Positions 1 to 5,353 of a stretch of DNA of 8,283 nucleotides are shown in pieces. Both the position numbers and the translations under genes were made by a program. The notes under the pieces were generated by a model. It saw only the letters and a list, made by a program, of their open reading frames with translations, ran no database searches and was not told the DNA's origin. Position 1 is the first letter of the stretch. Every line of letters begins with the position of its first letter. Source of the DNA: CALGLS01 sp045105695 (GTDB lineage: Bacteria > Bacteroidota > Bacteroidia > Chitinophagales > Saprospiraceae); NCBI GenBank assembly GCA_045105695.1, contig JBGCDT010000544.1, positions 1 through 8,283 on the forward strand, written 5' to 3'.

Positions 1-246
1 GCACCAGCATGGACCACCGACTGGATGTCCGAAGAAGGAAAAAGAAAACTGAAAGCCTACGGCATCGCTCCACCAATCGGCTCCGTCAGCAAGGCAGCAC
101 TACTCGGCGAAGAAGCCAATATTGAATGTCCTCAGTGTAACTCCACGAACACAAAGATGATCAGCCAATTCGGTTCTACGGCCTGTAAGTCCCTCTTCAA
201 ATGCCTCGATTGCCTAGAGCCTTTCGACTACTTCAAATGCCACTAA
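1..246 (+). CDS. paaD: PaaD, phenylacetyl-CoA epoxidase maturation/assembly protein (C-terminal part, 5' end outside window)
   Basis: The frame is open from base 1, before the first ATG at 25, and reads APAWTTDWMSEEGKRKLKAYG, so this is the 3' end of a longer gene and not a 73-residue protein. The W-[ST]-x-D-W-M/I and GR/KRKL-x-AYGIAPP stretch is typical of PaaD, a SufT/MIP18-type protein thought to help mature the PaaABCE epoxidase. The tail has six cysteines: a CPQC pair (bases 127-138), a Cys at 184, CLDC (202-213) and a last Cys two codons before the stop (238), as expected for the metal-binding tail of PaaD. The N-terminal MIP18 domain is off-window. All four visible Phe codons are TTC, matching the start of the next gene. 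The identification is firm; the exact biochemical role of PaaD is less settled in the literature. Confidence 0.88.
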   Translation, partial: APAWTTDWMSEEGKRKLKAYGIAPPIGSVSKAALLGEEANIECPQCNSTNTKMISQFGSTACKSLFKCLDCLEPFDYFKCH

Positions 247-253
247 TATTTCC

Positions 254-261
254 TACATTTG
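254..261 (+). promoter_or_regulatory. Possible Bacteroidota -7 box (TACATTTG) upstream of paaG
   Basis: TACATTTG fits the TAnnTTTG -7 consensus of Bacteroidota housekeeping promoters. It lies just after the paaD stop and about 60 bases before the paaG ATG. I see no convincing TTTG-type -33 element at the usual distance upstream, so this may be a chance match or a weak internal operon promoter. Confidence 0.3.
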
Positions 262-281
262 TAGCACTTTATAATTAATGT

Positions 282-298
282 TCACAAGCACATTGTGA
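282..298. promoter_or_regulatory. 17-base palindrome (TCACAA-N5-TTGTGA) in the paaD-paaG spacer
   Basis: Perfect 6-base arms, TCACAA at 282-287 and TTGTGA at 293-298, flank a 5-base centre (GCACA). It sits 25 bases before the paaG start codon and about 20 bases after the candidate -7 box, a place where a dimeric regulator could bind. It is the inverse arrangement of a CRP half-site pair (TGTGA-N6-TCACA), so CRP is not implied. It could instead be a small RNA hairpin or chance. Confidence 0.3.
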
Positions 299-323
299 GT
301 TTATTTAAATAAAAAATCCAAAA

Positions 324-1103
324 ATGGACACGCTACAATTCAATATAGAAAACGGGGTTGCATACCTCACCTTCAATCGCCCTGACTCTTACAATAGCTG
401 TAATAAAGACATGGCTTTCGCCATTCAAAACAGACTAAAGGAATGTGAAAGCAATCCTGAGGTGCGCTGTATTTACATCACTGGAATGGGAAAAGCATTC
501 TGCGCAGGACAAGACCTTCAAGAGATTACCGACCCTGAAGAAGGAATAGAAATATCCAGCATCGTAGCTGACCACTACAACCCAATCGTTCTTAAAATCA
601 GACAAATAGAAAAGCCAGTCGTAGCCGCTGTCAATGGCGTAGCAGCAGGAGCAGGAGCCAATCTTGCTTTGTGTTGTGATGTAGTCGTTGCTGCAAAATC
701 TGCTTCCTTTATTCAGGCCTTTAGTAAGATTGGTTTGATACCAGATACGGGTGGAACATTTTATCTGCCGCGTTTGATCGGCTTTCAAAAGGCCAGTGCT
801 TTGATCATGTTGGGAGATAAAGTTTCCGCAGAAGAAGCAGAGCGCATGGGAATGATTTATAAAGTTTTTCCAGACGAAGATTTTGTAGCAGAGAGTAAGA
901 AGATTGCAGAGCGTTTAGCGGGCATGCCGACCAAAGGATTAGGTTTGACCAAGCGAGCGCTGAATTATTCTGCCGATAATGATTTGGAAACACAACTCGG
1001 AATCGAAGAGCAATTACAAACGGCCGCTTCTAATACAGAAGACTACCAAGAAGGTGTCGGCGCATTTTTAGAAAAAAGAAAACCAAATTTTAAAGGAGCG
1101 TAA
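324..1103 (+). CDS. paaG: PaaG, 1,2-epoxyphenylacetyl-CoA isomerase (crotonase family)
   Basis: This 259-residue crotonase-fold enzyme isomerises ring-1,2-epoxyphenylacetyl-CoA to oxepin-CoA. In E. coli it also shifts the double bond in a later intermediate. Family signatures are AFCAGQDL (residues 58-65) and NGVAAGAGANLAL (104-116), which form the CoA pocket and oxyanion hole, and FSKIGLIPDTGG (133-144), whose Asp141 sits at the catalytic acid position of PaaG enzymes. Length and the ending DYQEGVGAFLEKRKPNF match E. coli PaaG closely from memory. No Shine-Dalgarno is visible before the ATG, as is usual in Bacteroidota. It lies 77 bases after paaD and 3 bases before paaH. Oddity: synonymous codon choice changes sharply near base 660 (see findings). 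A PaaF-type hydratase is the alternative, but the IPDxGG motif favours PaaG. Confidence 0.92.
   Translation: MDTLQFNIENGVAYLTFNRPDSYNSCNKDMAFAIQNRLKECESNPEVRCIYITGMGKAFCAGQDLQEITDPEEGIEISSIVADHYNPIVLKIRQIEKPVVAAVNGVAAGAGANLALCCDVVVAAKSASFIQAFSKIGLIPDTGGTFYLPRLIGFQKASALIMLGDKVSAEEAERMGMIYKVFPDEDFVAESKKIAERLAGMPTKGLGLTKRALNYSADNDLETQLGIEEQLQTAASNTEDYQEGVGAFLEKRKPNFKGA
1092..1098 (+). promoter_or_regulatory. Shine-Dalgarno site of paaH (AAAGGAG)
   Basis: AAAGGAG ends 8 bases before the paaH ATG and lies inside the last codons of paaG. It is the only strong Shine-Dalgarno site noticed before a gene in this window, and it supports the start at 1107 and translational linkage of paaG and paaH. Confidence 0.7.
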
Positions 1104-1106
1104 ATT

Positions 1107-2264
1107 ATGAAGAAAATTGGAATCATAGGCGCAGGTGCAATGGGGAGCGGAATAGCCCAGGTGGCTGCTACCGCAGGACATGAGGTTTTACTGTTTGATA
1201 CAAATACAGAAGCACTAAAAACCAGTGGCGAAAAGCTACAGAAGATTTTAAATCGATTAGTCGAAAAAGGCAGAATTGATGACGCTACAGCGAAAGGAAT
1301 CTTCGGACGAATTTATAGAATCGAAAACTTCTCTTCTTTTTCTACGTGCGATTTAGTCATAGAAGCTATTGTCGAAAGACTGGACATCAAGAAGAAAGTT
1401 TTTGGAGATTTGGAAGCGCTCGTTTCTGATGACTGCATCTTGGCAACTAATACATCTTCGCTTTCTGTTGCTTCAATTGCAGCAGCTTGTAGTAAACCAG
1501 AACGAGTAATCGGCATCCACTTTTTTAATCCAGCACCATTGATGAAACTGGTAGAAATAATTCCTGCCATCCAAACTTCTAACAAGCTGTTGACGGAAGC
1601 GAAAAACACAATCGACAGTTGGGGCAAACTCACTGTTATCGCTAAAGATACCCCTGGTTTTATTGTCAACAGAGTAGCTCGACCTTTCTACGGCGAAGCA
1701 CTTCGAGTTTATGAAGAAGGCATTGCTGATGTAGCAACCATTGATTGGGCAATGACAGAAATCGGAGGTTTCCGTATGGGCCCTTTTACACTCATGGACT
1801 ACATTGGAAACGATGTAAACTATGCCGTTACCGAAACGGTGTTCCAATCATTTTACTACGATCCAAGATACAAACCAGCCTTTACGCAAAAGCGATTGTC
1901 AGAGGCCGGTTATCTCGGTCGGAAGTCAGGCAAAGGTTATTACGACTATGCCGAAGGAGCTGAAAAACCAGCACCAAACAAAGACAAAGAATTAGGTCGA
2001 AAAATAGTAGATCGAGTAATCGCAATGCTCATCAACGAAGCTGCCGATGCGCTCTATTTGAATATCGCATCTCGCGACGATATTGATTTGGCAATGACCA
2101 AAGGCGTAAATTACCCAAAGGGATTACTCGCTTGGGCAGACGAAATCGGAATCAAAGAATGTGTCAAAAGAATGGATGATTTGTATCACGAGTACTTAGA
2201 AGATCGCTACCGTTGTAGTCCATTGCTGAGAAGGATGGCTAGTGATGGAAAGGTCTTTTTTTAA
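1107..2264 (+). CDS. paaH: PaaH, 3-hydroxyadipyl-CoA dehydrogenase (NAD-dependent)
   Basis: This 385-residue 3-hydroxyacyl-CoA dehydrogenase oxidises 3-hydroxyadipyl-CoA to 3-oxoadipyl-CoA with NAD+. A Rossmann fold starts at residue 3 with IGIIGAGAMGSG (GxGxxG at 8-13). The ATNTSSLS motif (113-120) carries Ser117. HFFNPAPLMKLVE (138-150) supplies the catalytic His138/Glu150 pair, and TPGFIVNRVARP (182-193) supplies Asn188. A C-terminal 3HCDH domain spans about 187-283 and a second, weaker one about 297-383. E. coli PaaH is about 475 residues; the difference is mainly a shorter linker between the two C-terminal domains. The start follows paaG by 3 bases and has a good Shine-Dalgarno, so translational coupling is likely. 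The gene ends just before the first large spacer repeat. Confidence 0.92.
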   Translation: MKKIGIIGAGAMGSGIAQVAATAGHEVLLFDTNTEALKTSGEKLQKILNRLVEKGRIDDATAKGIFGRIYRIENFSSFSTCDLVIEAIVERLDIKKKVFGDLEALVSDDCILATNTSSLSVASIAAACSKPERVIGIHFFNPAPLMKLVEIIPAIQTSNKLLTEAKNTIDSWGKLTVIAKDTPGFIVNRVARPFYGEALRVYEEGIADVATIDWAMTEIGGFRMGPFTLMDYIGNDVNYAVTETVFQSFYYDPRYKPAFTQKRLSEAGYLGRKSGKGYYDYAEGAEKPAPNKDKELGRKIVDRVIAMLINEAADALYLNIASRDDIDLAMTKGVNYPKGLLAWADEIGIKECVKRMDDLYHEYLEDRYRCSPLLRRMASDGKVFF

Positions 2265-2286
2265 TGAATAATTTAATGAACGAATA

Positions 2287-2405
2287 GTTGAATGAATGAA
2301 GGATTGAATGGCCTTCGACCGTAATAATCGCGGAGCTTACGAACTGAGCGCCATTCAATCCTTCAACCCTCAATCCTTCAACCCTCAATCTTTCATCCAT
2401 TCAAC
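2287..2405. repeat. Family A hairpin element, copy 1 (between paaH and paaI)
   Basis: A perfect 15-base inverted repeat, GAAGGATTGAATGGC at 2298-2312 and its complement at 2350-2364, encloses a 37-base loop. A second, outer pair (2287-2298 with 2394-2405, 11 of 12 matching) closes a larger hairpin. The extra sequence in the right arm (2365-2393) consists of tandem copies of a 15-base unit. The segment 2311-2363 recurs almost unchanged at 2878-2931 after paaI. The element carries a start codon (2308) in frame with paaI, which explains why an artificially long paaI frame can be drawn. Its function is unknown; transcript processing, attenuation or a mobile repeat are all possible. Confidence 0.85.
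2356..2400 (+). repeat. Three tandem copies of a 15-base unit (CAATCCTTCAACCCT)
   Basis: Two identical copies (2356-2370 and 2371-2385) are followed by a degenerate third (2386-2400, three differences). The first copy overlaps the right stem arm of hairpin A1, so the array looks like an expansion of that arm. The unit is a multiple of three; read in the paaI frame it gives repeated QSFNP residues. Confidence 0.9.
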
Positions 2406-2415
2406 ACCCCCTTGC

Positions 2416-2841
2416 ATGACTCCTAAAGAAAAAGCCTACCAAATTGCGCAGAAGCAAATGTATGATAAAGATGCTTTTAGCAAATGGCTTGGCATTAAAA
2501 TTATAGATTTAGATCGCGGAAGTGCATTGTTAGAAATGATAATTCGCCCAGAGATGACTAATGGTTTTGACATCGCTCATGGAGGAATCACTTATGCGCT
2601 AGCAGATAGTGCTTTTGCTTTTGCCTCGAATTCCACTGGTCGTAAATCGGTATCCATAGAAACCAGTATTTCGCATACTCAAGCTTTGAAAGTGGGAGAC
2701 GTAATACAAGCTGTTGCTAAACAAGAAAGCGAAACCAATAAGCTAGGAATCTATTCTGTGAAAGTGACTAAGTTTGATGGAACGACGGTAGCGCTTTTCA
2801 AAGGAACCGTTTATCGGACGAGTAGGGAATGGGAGGTTTGA
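2416..2841 (+). CDS. paaI: PaaI, hotdog-fold acyl-CoA thioesterase
   Basis: This 141-residue hotdog-fold thioesterase hydrolyses phenylacetyl-CoA and hydroxyphenylacetyl-CoA type thioesters, freeing CoA when the pathway stalls. Residues 55-65 (HGGITYALADS) form the family motif, with Asp64 at the position of the catalytic Asp of E. coli PaaI, followed by AFAFASNS as in other PaaI proteins. I chose the ATG at 2416: it gives MTPKEKAYQIAQKQMY, which aligns with the start of E. coli PaaI (140 residues). An earlier in-frame ATG at 2308 would add 36 residues encoded only by the spacer repeat. No Shine-Dalgarno is visible before 2416. The gene stands isolated in the operon, separated from its neighbours by two copies of repeat family A. 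Confidence 0.9.
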   Translation: MTPKEKAYQIAQKQMYDKDAFSKWLGIKIIDLDRGSALLEMIIRPEMTNGFDIAHGGITYALADSAFAFASNSTGRKSVSIETSISHTQALKVGDVIQAVAKQESETNKLGIYSVKVTKFDGTTVALFKGTVYRTSREWEV

Positions 2842-2860
2842 TAATGAATGAATGATTGAA

Positions 2861-2935
2861 TTTTAAATGATTGAATAGCCTTCGACCGCAATGACTCGCG
2901 GAGCTTACGAACTGAGTGCCATTCAATCCTTAAAA
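2861..2935. repeat. Family A hairpin element, copy 2 (downstream of paaI)
   Basis: An inverted repeat pairs 2869-2879 (GATTGAATAGC) with 2918-2928 (one mismatch in 11). It is extended by TTTTAA (2861-2866) pairing with TTAAAA (2930-2935) after a small bulge. The enclosed loop of about 38 bases is nearly identical to that of copy 1, with a few substitutions and one inserted base. It has the same orientation as copy 1. Unlike copy 1 it has no tandem-expanded arm and no in-frame ATG. It is not followed by a T-run, so it is not a typical terminator. Confidence 0.8.
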
Positions 2936-2940
2936 ATACA

Positions 2941-2974
2941 GAACTGAGCGAAGTTAATAGTCAAAAGTTAATAG
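2941..2974 (+). repeat. Partial family A fragment plus a 10-base direct repeat
   Basis: GAACTGAGCG at 2941-2950 is identical to 2341-2350 in the loop of copy 1 and differs by one base from 2910-2919 in copy 2, so it may be the residue of a third element. It is followed by AAGTTAATAG at 2951-2960 and again at 2965-2974 (period 14). The stretch ends just before the MoaD-like gene. Confidence 0.55.
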
Positions 2975-2983
2975 TTGTACAAA

Positions 2984-3256
2984 ATGCCAACCGTAAATTT
3001 CACCTCTGCACTAAAACGATTCTACCCTGAACTAAAGCCAATGAGCTTATCGGCGACGGATGTAAGGTCATTGTTAGAAGAGATAGAAAAGCAACACTCA
3101 GGTATTACAAAATACTTGTTAGATGACCGAGGTGTTTTGCGGCAGCATGTCAATATTTTTGTAAATGAAAAGATGATTGTTGATCGGGAAGGACTCTCCG
3201 ATGAATTAGAAACGAATAGCGAAGTTTATATTATGCAAGCTTTGTCTGGAGGTTGA
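2984..3256 (+). CDS. MoaD/ThiS-family ubiquitin-like protein with C-terminal Gly-Gly
   Basis: This 90-residue beta-grasp protein ends in ALSGG. In MoaD and ThiS a terminal Gly-Gly is adenylated by an E1-like enzyme and converted to a thiocarboxylate that delivers sulfur; some relatives are conjugated to proteins. The N-terminal VNFTSALKRFYPEL, the central HVNIFVNEKMI (a beta strand and turn typical of the fold) and SEVYIMQALSGG at the end fit the family. I prefer the ATG at 2984; an upstream in-frame TTG at 2975 adds only three residues and lies against the spacer repeat. No E1-like (MoeB/ThiF) or molybdopterin/thiamine gene is in view. It is not a standard Paa gene, and its partner and substrate are unknown. 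It could be a neutral passenger. Confidence 0.82.
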   Translation: MPTVNFTSALKRFYPELKPMSLSATDVRSLLEEIEKQHSGITKYLLDDRGVLRQHVNIFVNEKMIVDREGLSDELETNSEVYIMQALSGG

Positions 3257-3301
3257 TGTCTTGTTATTTGTAGGCACTAATTTCAAAATATAATTACACT
3301 T

Positions 3302-3826
3302 ATGGGTAAAGTGAAACTATACATAGCTACTTCACTTGATGGCAAAATTGCTCGTTCTGATGGAGATGTCTCCTGGCTGGATGAAGTACCTAATCCTAAC
3401 AAAGAAGATTATGACTACTTCGCTTTTTATGATTCCATAGGAGTGACATTGATGGGGAATAATACCTATCAGGAAATACTTGGTTTCGATGTTGAGTTCC
3501 CTTATAAGGGAAAAACGAACTATGTTTTCTCTAGAAATAGAGCACTGAAAAACGATGAAAACGTAAGTTATGTCAATGGAGATATTACTTCCTTTGTGGA
3601 GTCATTGAAAGAGAAGGAGGAAGACATTTGGTTGGTCGGAGGAGGAGAGATCGTAGCGTTATTTCTAAATAACAACTTAGTAGATGAAGCATTGATATTC
3701 ATAATGCCAGTACTCCTCGGAGAGGGAATTCCACTGATTGGAAAACTACAAAAAGACCTTCCTCTAAAATTAATAAAAACGAAAACCTGGAAATCTGGAG
3801 TCATAGAATTACATTACAAACTTTAA
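3302..3826 (+). CDS. Dihydrofolate reductase-like / RibD C-terminal domain protein
   Basis: This 174-residue single-domain protein belongs to the RibD_C/DHFR-like fold group, whose characterised members are NADPH-dependent reductases. Visible hallmarks are the N-terminal strand KLYIATSLDGKIAR (5-18), MGNNTYQ (51-57, the G-x-x-TY segment), VFSR (75-78) and the nucleotide-binding VGGGEI (112-117), followed by LVDEALIFIMPVLLGEG (126-142). It resembles the B. subtilis YwjB/YyaP type more than folate-pathway DHFR, and the deaminase half of RibD is absent. It lies 45 bases after the MoaD-like gene and 20 bases before paaJ, so it is probably co-transcribed. Its substrate cannot be told; a role in reducing a Paa side product is only a guess. 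Confidence 0.82.
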   Translation: MGKVKLYIATSLDGKIARSDGDVSWLDEVPNPNKEDYDYFAFYDSIGVTLMGNNTYQEILGFDVEFPYKGKTNYVFSRNRALKNDENVSYVNGDITSFVESLKEKEEDIWLVGGGEIVALFLNNNLVDEALIFIMPVLLGEGIPLIGKLQKDLPLKLIKTKTWKSGVIELHYKL

Positions 3827-3846
3827 ATACTCAGTAAAAAATAGCA

Positions 3847-5061
3847 ATGAAAGAATCATATATCATAGATGCCATTCGCACGCCTATTGGAAAATTCACT
3901 GGTACCTTATCTACCGTCCGAACGGACGACTTAGGTGCCATCGTAATTAGTGAACTTATGAAACGCAACAGCTCCGTCGAGCCATCAGAAATTGACGACG
4001 TTATCATGGGTTGTGCAAACCAAGCTGGAGAAGACAATCGAAATGTAGCTCGTATGTGTCTGCTACTGGCAGGTCTTCCCTGGACCGTACCTGGCGAAAC
4101 CGTCAACCGCTTATGCTCTTCCGGAATGTCCTCTGTCATCCACGCACACCGAGCGATCCAAACTGGCGATGGAGATCTTTTTATCTCCGGAGGATTGGAA
4201 CATATGACTCGCGGTCCTTGGGTGATTTCTAAGGTATCCAAACCTTTCGGGCGCGATGCGCAAATGCATGACTCTTCCTTTGGCTGGAGATTTATCAATC
4301 CAAAGATGAAAGCCATGTACGGCGTTGAAGGAATGGGAAACACTGCGGAGAACTTAGTAGAACTTTATAAAATCAGTCGGGAAGATCAGGACAAGTTCGC
4401 AGCTTGGTCTCAACAAAAAGCCGCTGCGGCGCAATCTTCTGGAAGACTAGCTGAGGAGATTGTCCCCGTAAGTATTCCACAACGAAAAAAAGATCCCATC
4501 CTTTTTGACAAAGATGAATTTATTCGCCCAGGAACTACAGCAGAAATTTTATCGAAGCTACGTCCAGCCTTCAAAAAGGCAGAAGACGGAGGAACGGTTA
4601 CTGCCGGAAATGCTTCTGGTCTGAATGACGGAGCAGCGGCTATGTTGATCGCTTCGTCAGATGCCGTTGAAAAATATAAGTTGAAACCACTAGCTAGAAT
4701 CGTAAGTTCTGCCACCGCTGGCGTTCAGCCACGCATCATGGGCATCGGCCCGGTCTTCGCTTCTAACAAAGCTCTTACAAAAGCAGGTTTGAAACTAGAA
4801 GATATGGACATCATAGAACTCAACGAAGCATTTTCTGCTCAAGCACTTGCCTGTACTAGAGAGTGGGGAATAGCCGACGACGATCCACGAATCAATCCAA
4901 ATGGAGGAGCCATTGCCATCGGTCATCCACTAGGAATGTCTGGTACTCGTATTCTACAAACAGCAGCGATAGAATTGCATAAGCAAAATAAAAGGTATGC
5001 TTTGGTCACCATGTGCATCGGAGTAGGGCAGGGCTATGCTACGATTATTGAGAGAGTTTAA
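3847..5061 (+). CDS. paaJ: PaaJ/PcaF-type 3-oxoadipyl-CoA / 3-oxo-5,6-dehydrosuberyl-CoA thiolase
   Basis: This 404-residue thiolase (E. coli PaaJ is about 401) catalyses the CoA-dependent cleavages of the pathway, giving acetyl-CoA and finally succinyl-CoA. The nucleophile Cys90 lies in NRLCSSGMSS (87-96). NEAF (326-329), GGAIAIGHPLG (353-363, with His360) and CIGVGQG (390-396, with Cys390) complete the active site. GGLEHMTRGPW (115-125) and the preserved NPNGGAIA segment are typical of the PaaJ/PcaF subgroup as opposed to short-chain acetoacetyl-CoA thiolases. The start is the first ATG after the reductase stop and gives the expected ESYIIDAIRTPIGK beginning. No Shine-Dalgarno is visible. 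It is the last gene of the left cluster and is followed by hairpin B1. PcaF of the protocatechuate route is the alternative, but the paa context decides. Confidence 0.9.
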   Translation: MKESYIIDAIRTPIGKFTGTLSTVRTDDLGAIVISELMKRNSSVEPSEIDDVIMGCANQAGEDNRNVARMCLLLAGLPWTVPGETVNRLCSSGMSSVIHAHRAIQTGDGDLFISGGLEHMTRGPWVISKVSKPFGRDAQMHDSSFGWRFINPKMKAMYGVEGMGNTAENLVELYKISREDQDKFAAWSQQKAAAAQSSGRLAEEIVPVSIPQRKKDPILFDKDEFIRPGTTAEILSKLRPAFKKAEDGGTVTAGNASGLNDGAAAMLIASSDAVEKYKLKPLARIVSSATAGVQPRIMGIGPVFASNKALTKAGLKLEDMDIIELNEAFSAQALACTREWGIADDDPRINPNGGAIAIGHPLGMSGTRILQTAAIELHKQNKRYALVTMCIGVGQGYATIIERV

Positions 5062-5066
5062 AAAAA

Positions 5067-5156
5067 GGTGGATAGGGCAGATGAGGTTGATAAGGTAGAT
5101 GAGGACGTAGGTAAAAAACCTCATCTACCTTATCCGCCCAATCCACCTCATCTACC
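5067..5156. repeat. Family B hairpin element, copy 1 (downstream of paaJ)
   Basis: A perfect 16-base stem pairs 5089-5104 (GATAAGGTAGATGAGG) with 5119-5134 around a 14-base loop. An outer stem pairs 5067-5078 (GGTGGATAGGGC) with 5136-5147 (11 of 12), leaving about 10 unpaired bases on the left side only. The left arm is purine-rich and built from GGTGGAT/GGTAGAT-like units; the right arm is pyrimidine-rich. It begins 5 bases after the paaJ stop, so it probably shapes the 3' end of that mRNA, but no real T-run follows and classical rho-independent termination is not shown. Confidence 0.85.
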
Positions 5157-5323
5157 TCTTTAACAATAGCATCGTTTTTGACCTTTTAAAGCAGCTAGTT
5201 TTGAGTCAGCTTTCAAATGGCTAAATCAACAACAGAGTGGACTTCGTAGTAAAATTCAGTCTATTCATATAAAAGCTGTTACCAAGACATAACTACTACG
5301 TCTAAAAATTGTTAGGTATAGAC

Positions 5324-5338
5324 TTCCCATAGTGGGAA
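5324..5338. promoter_or_regulatory. Palindromic candidate operator (TTCCCA-TAG-TGGGAA)
   Basis: A perfect 6-base inverted repeat with a 3-base centre. It ends 7 bases before the TATATTTG box, so it would lie between the -33 and -7 regions of that promoter, a classical position for a repressor. As RNA it could form only a strained 3-base loop, so a DNA-binding site is the better reading. Confidence 0.4.
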
Positions 5339-5345
5339 AATTATT

Positions 5346-5353
5346 TATATTTG
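5346..5353 (+). promoter_or_regulatory. Candidate Bacteroidota -7 promoter box (TATATTTG)
   Basis: An exact TAnnTTTG match about 150 bases before the BI-1/YccA-type gene. A TTG occurs further upstream (5309-5311) but is spaced too far for a standard -33 element. The gene lies between a hairpin upstream and a terminator downstream, so it needs a promoter of its own somewhere in this region. Confidence 0.42.

Noticed and set aside
435..788. Long open frame antisense to paaG
   Set aside because: It lies wholly under a strongly supported crotonase gene, has no recognisable motif, and reflects codon bias on the opposite strand. The same holds for the antisense frames under paaH, the reductase gene, paaJ, the BI-1 gene, paaY and the hydrolase gene.
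2356..2400. Tandem 15-base repeats as a possible CRISPR array
   Set aside because: The units are directly adjacent without unique spacers and are too short; they are an expansion of a hairpin arm.
2975..2983. TTG start three codons before the MoaD-like ATG
   Set aside because: The ATG at 2984 is the better start and the family begins with the following residues; the TTG abuts the spacer repeat.
5067..5156. Hairpin B1 as a standard rho-independent terminator for paaJ
   Set aside because: The stem is strong, but the sequence after it (TCATCTACCTCTTTAAC) has no continuous T-run, unlike the clear terminator at 6280-6317.
5182..5292. 36-codon open stretch (contains FESAFKWLNQQQSGLRSK) as a possible gene remnant
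   Set aside because: It has no start codon, is short enough to arise by chance and matches no family I recognise; a protein search against relatives would be needed to support a pseudogene.
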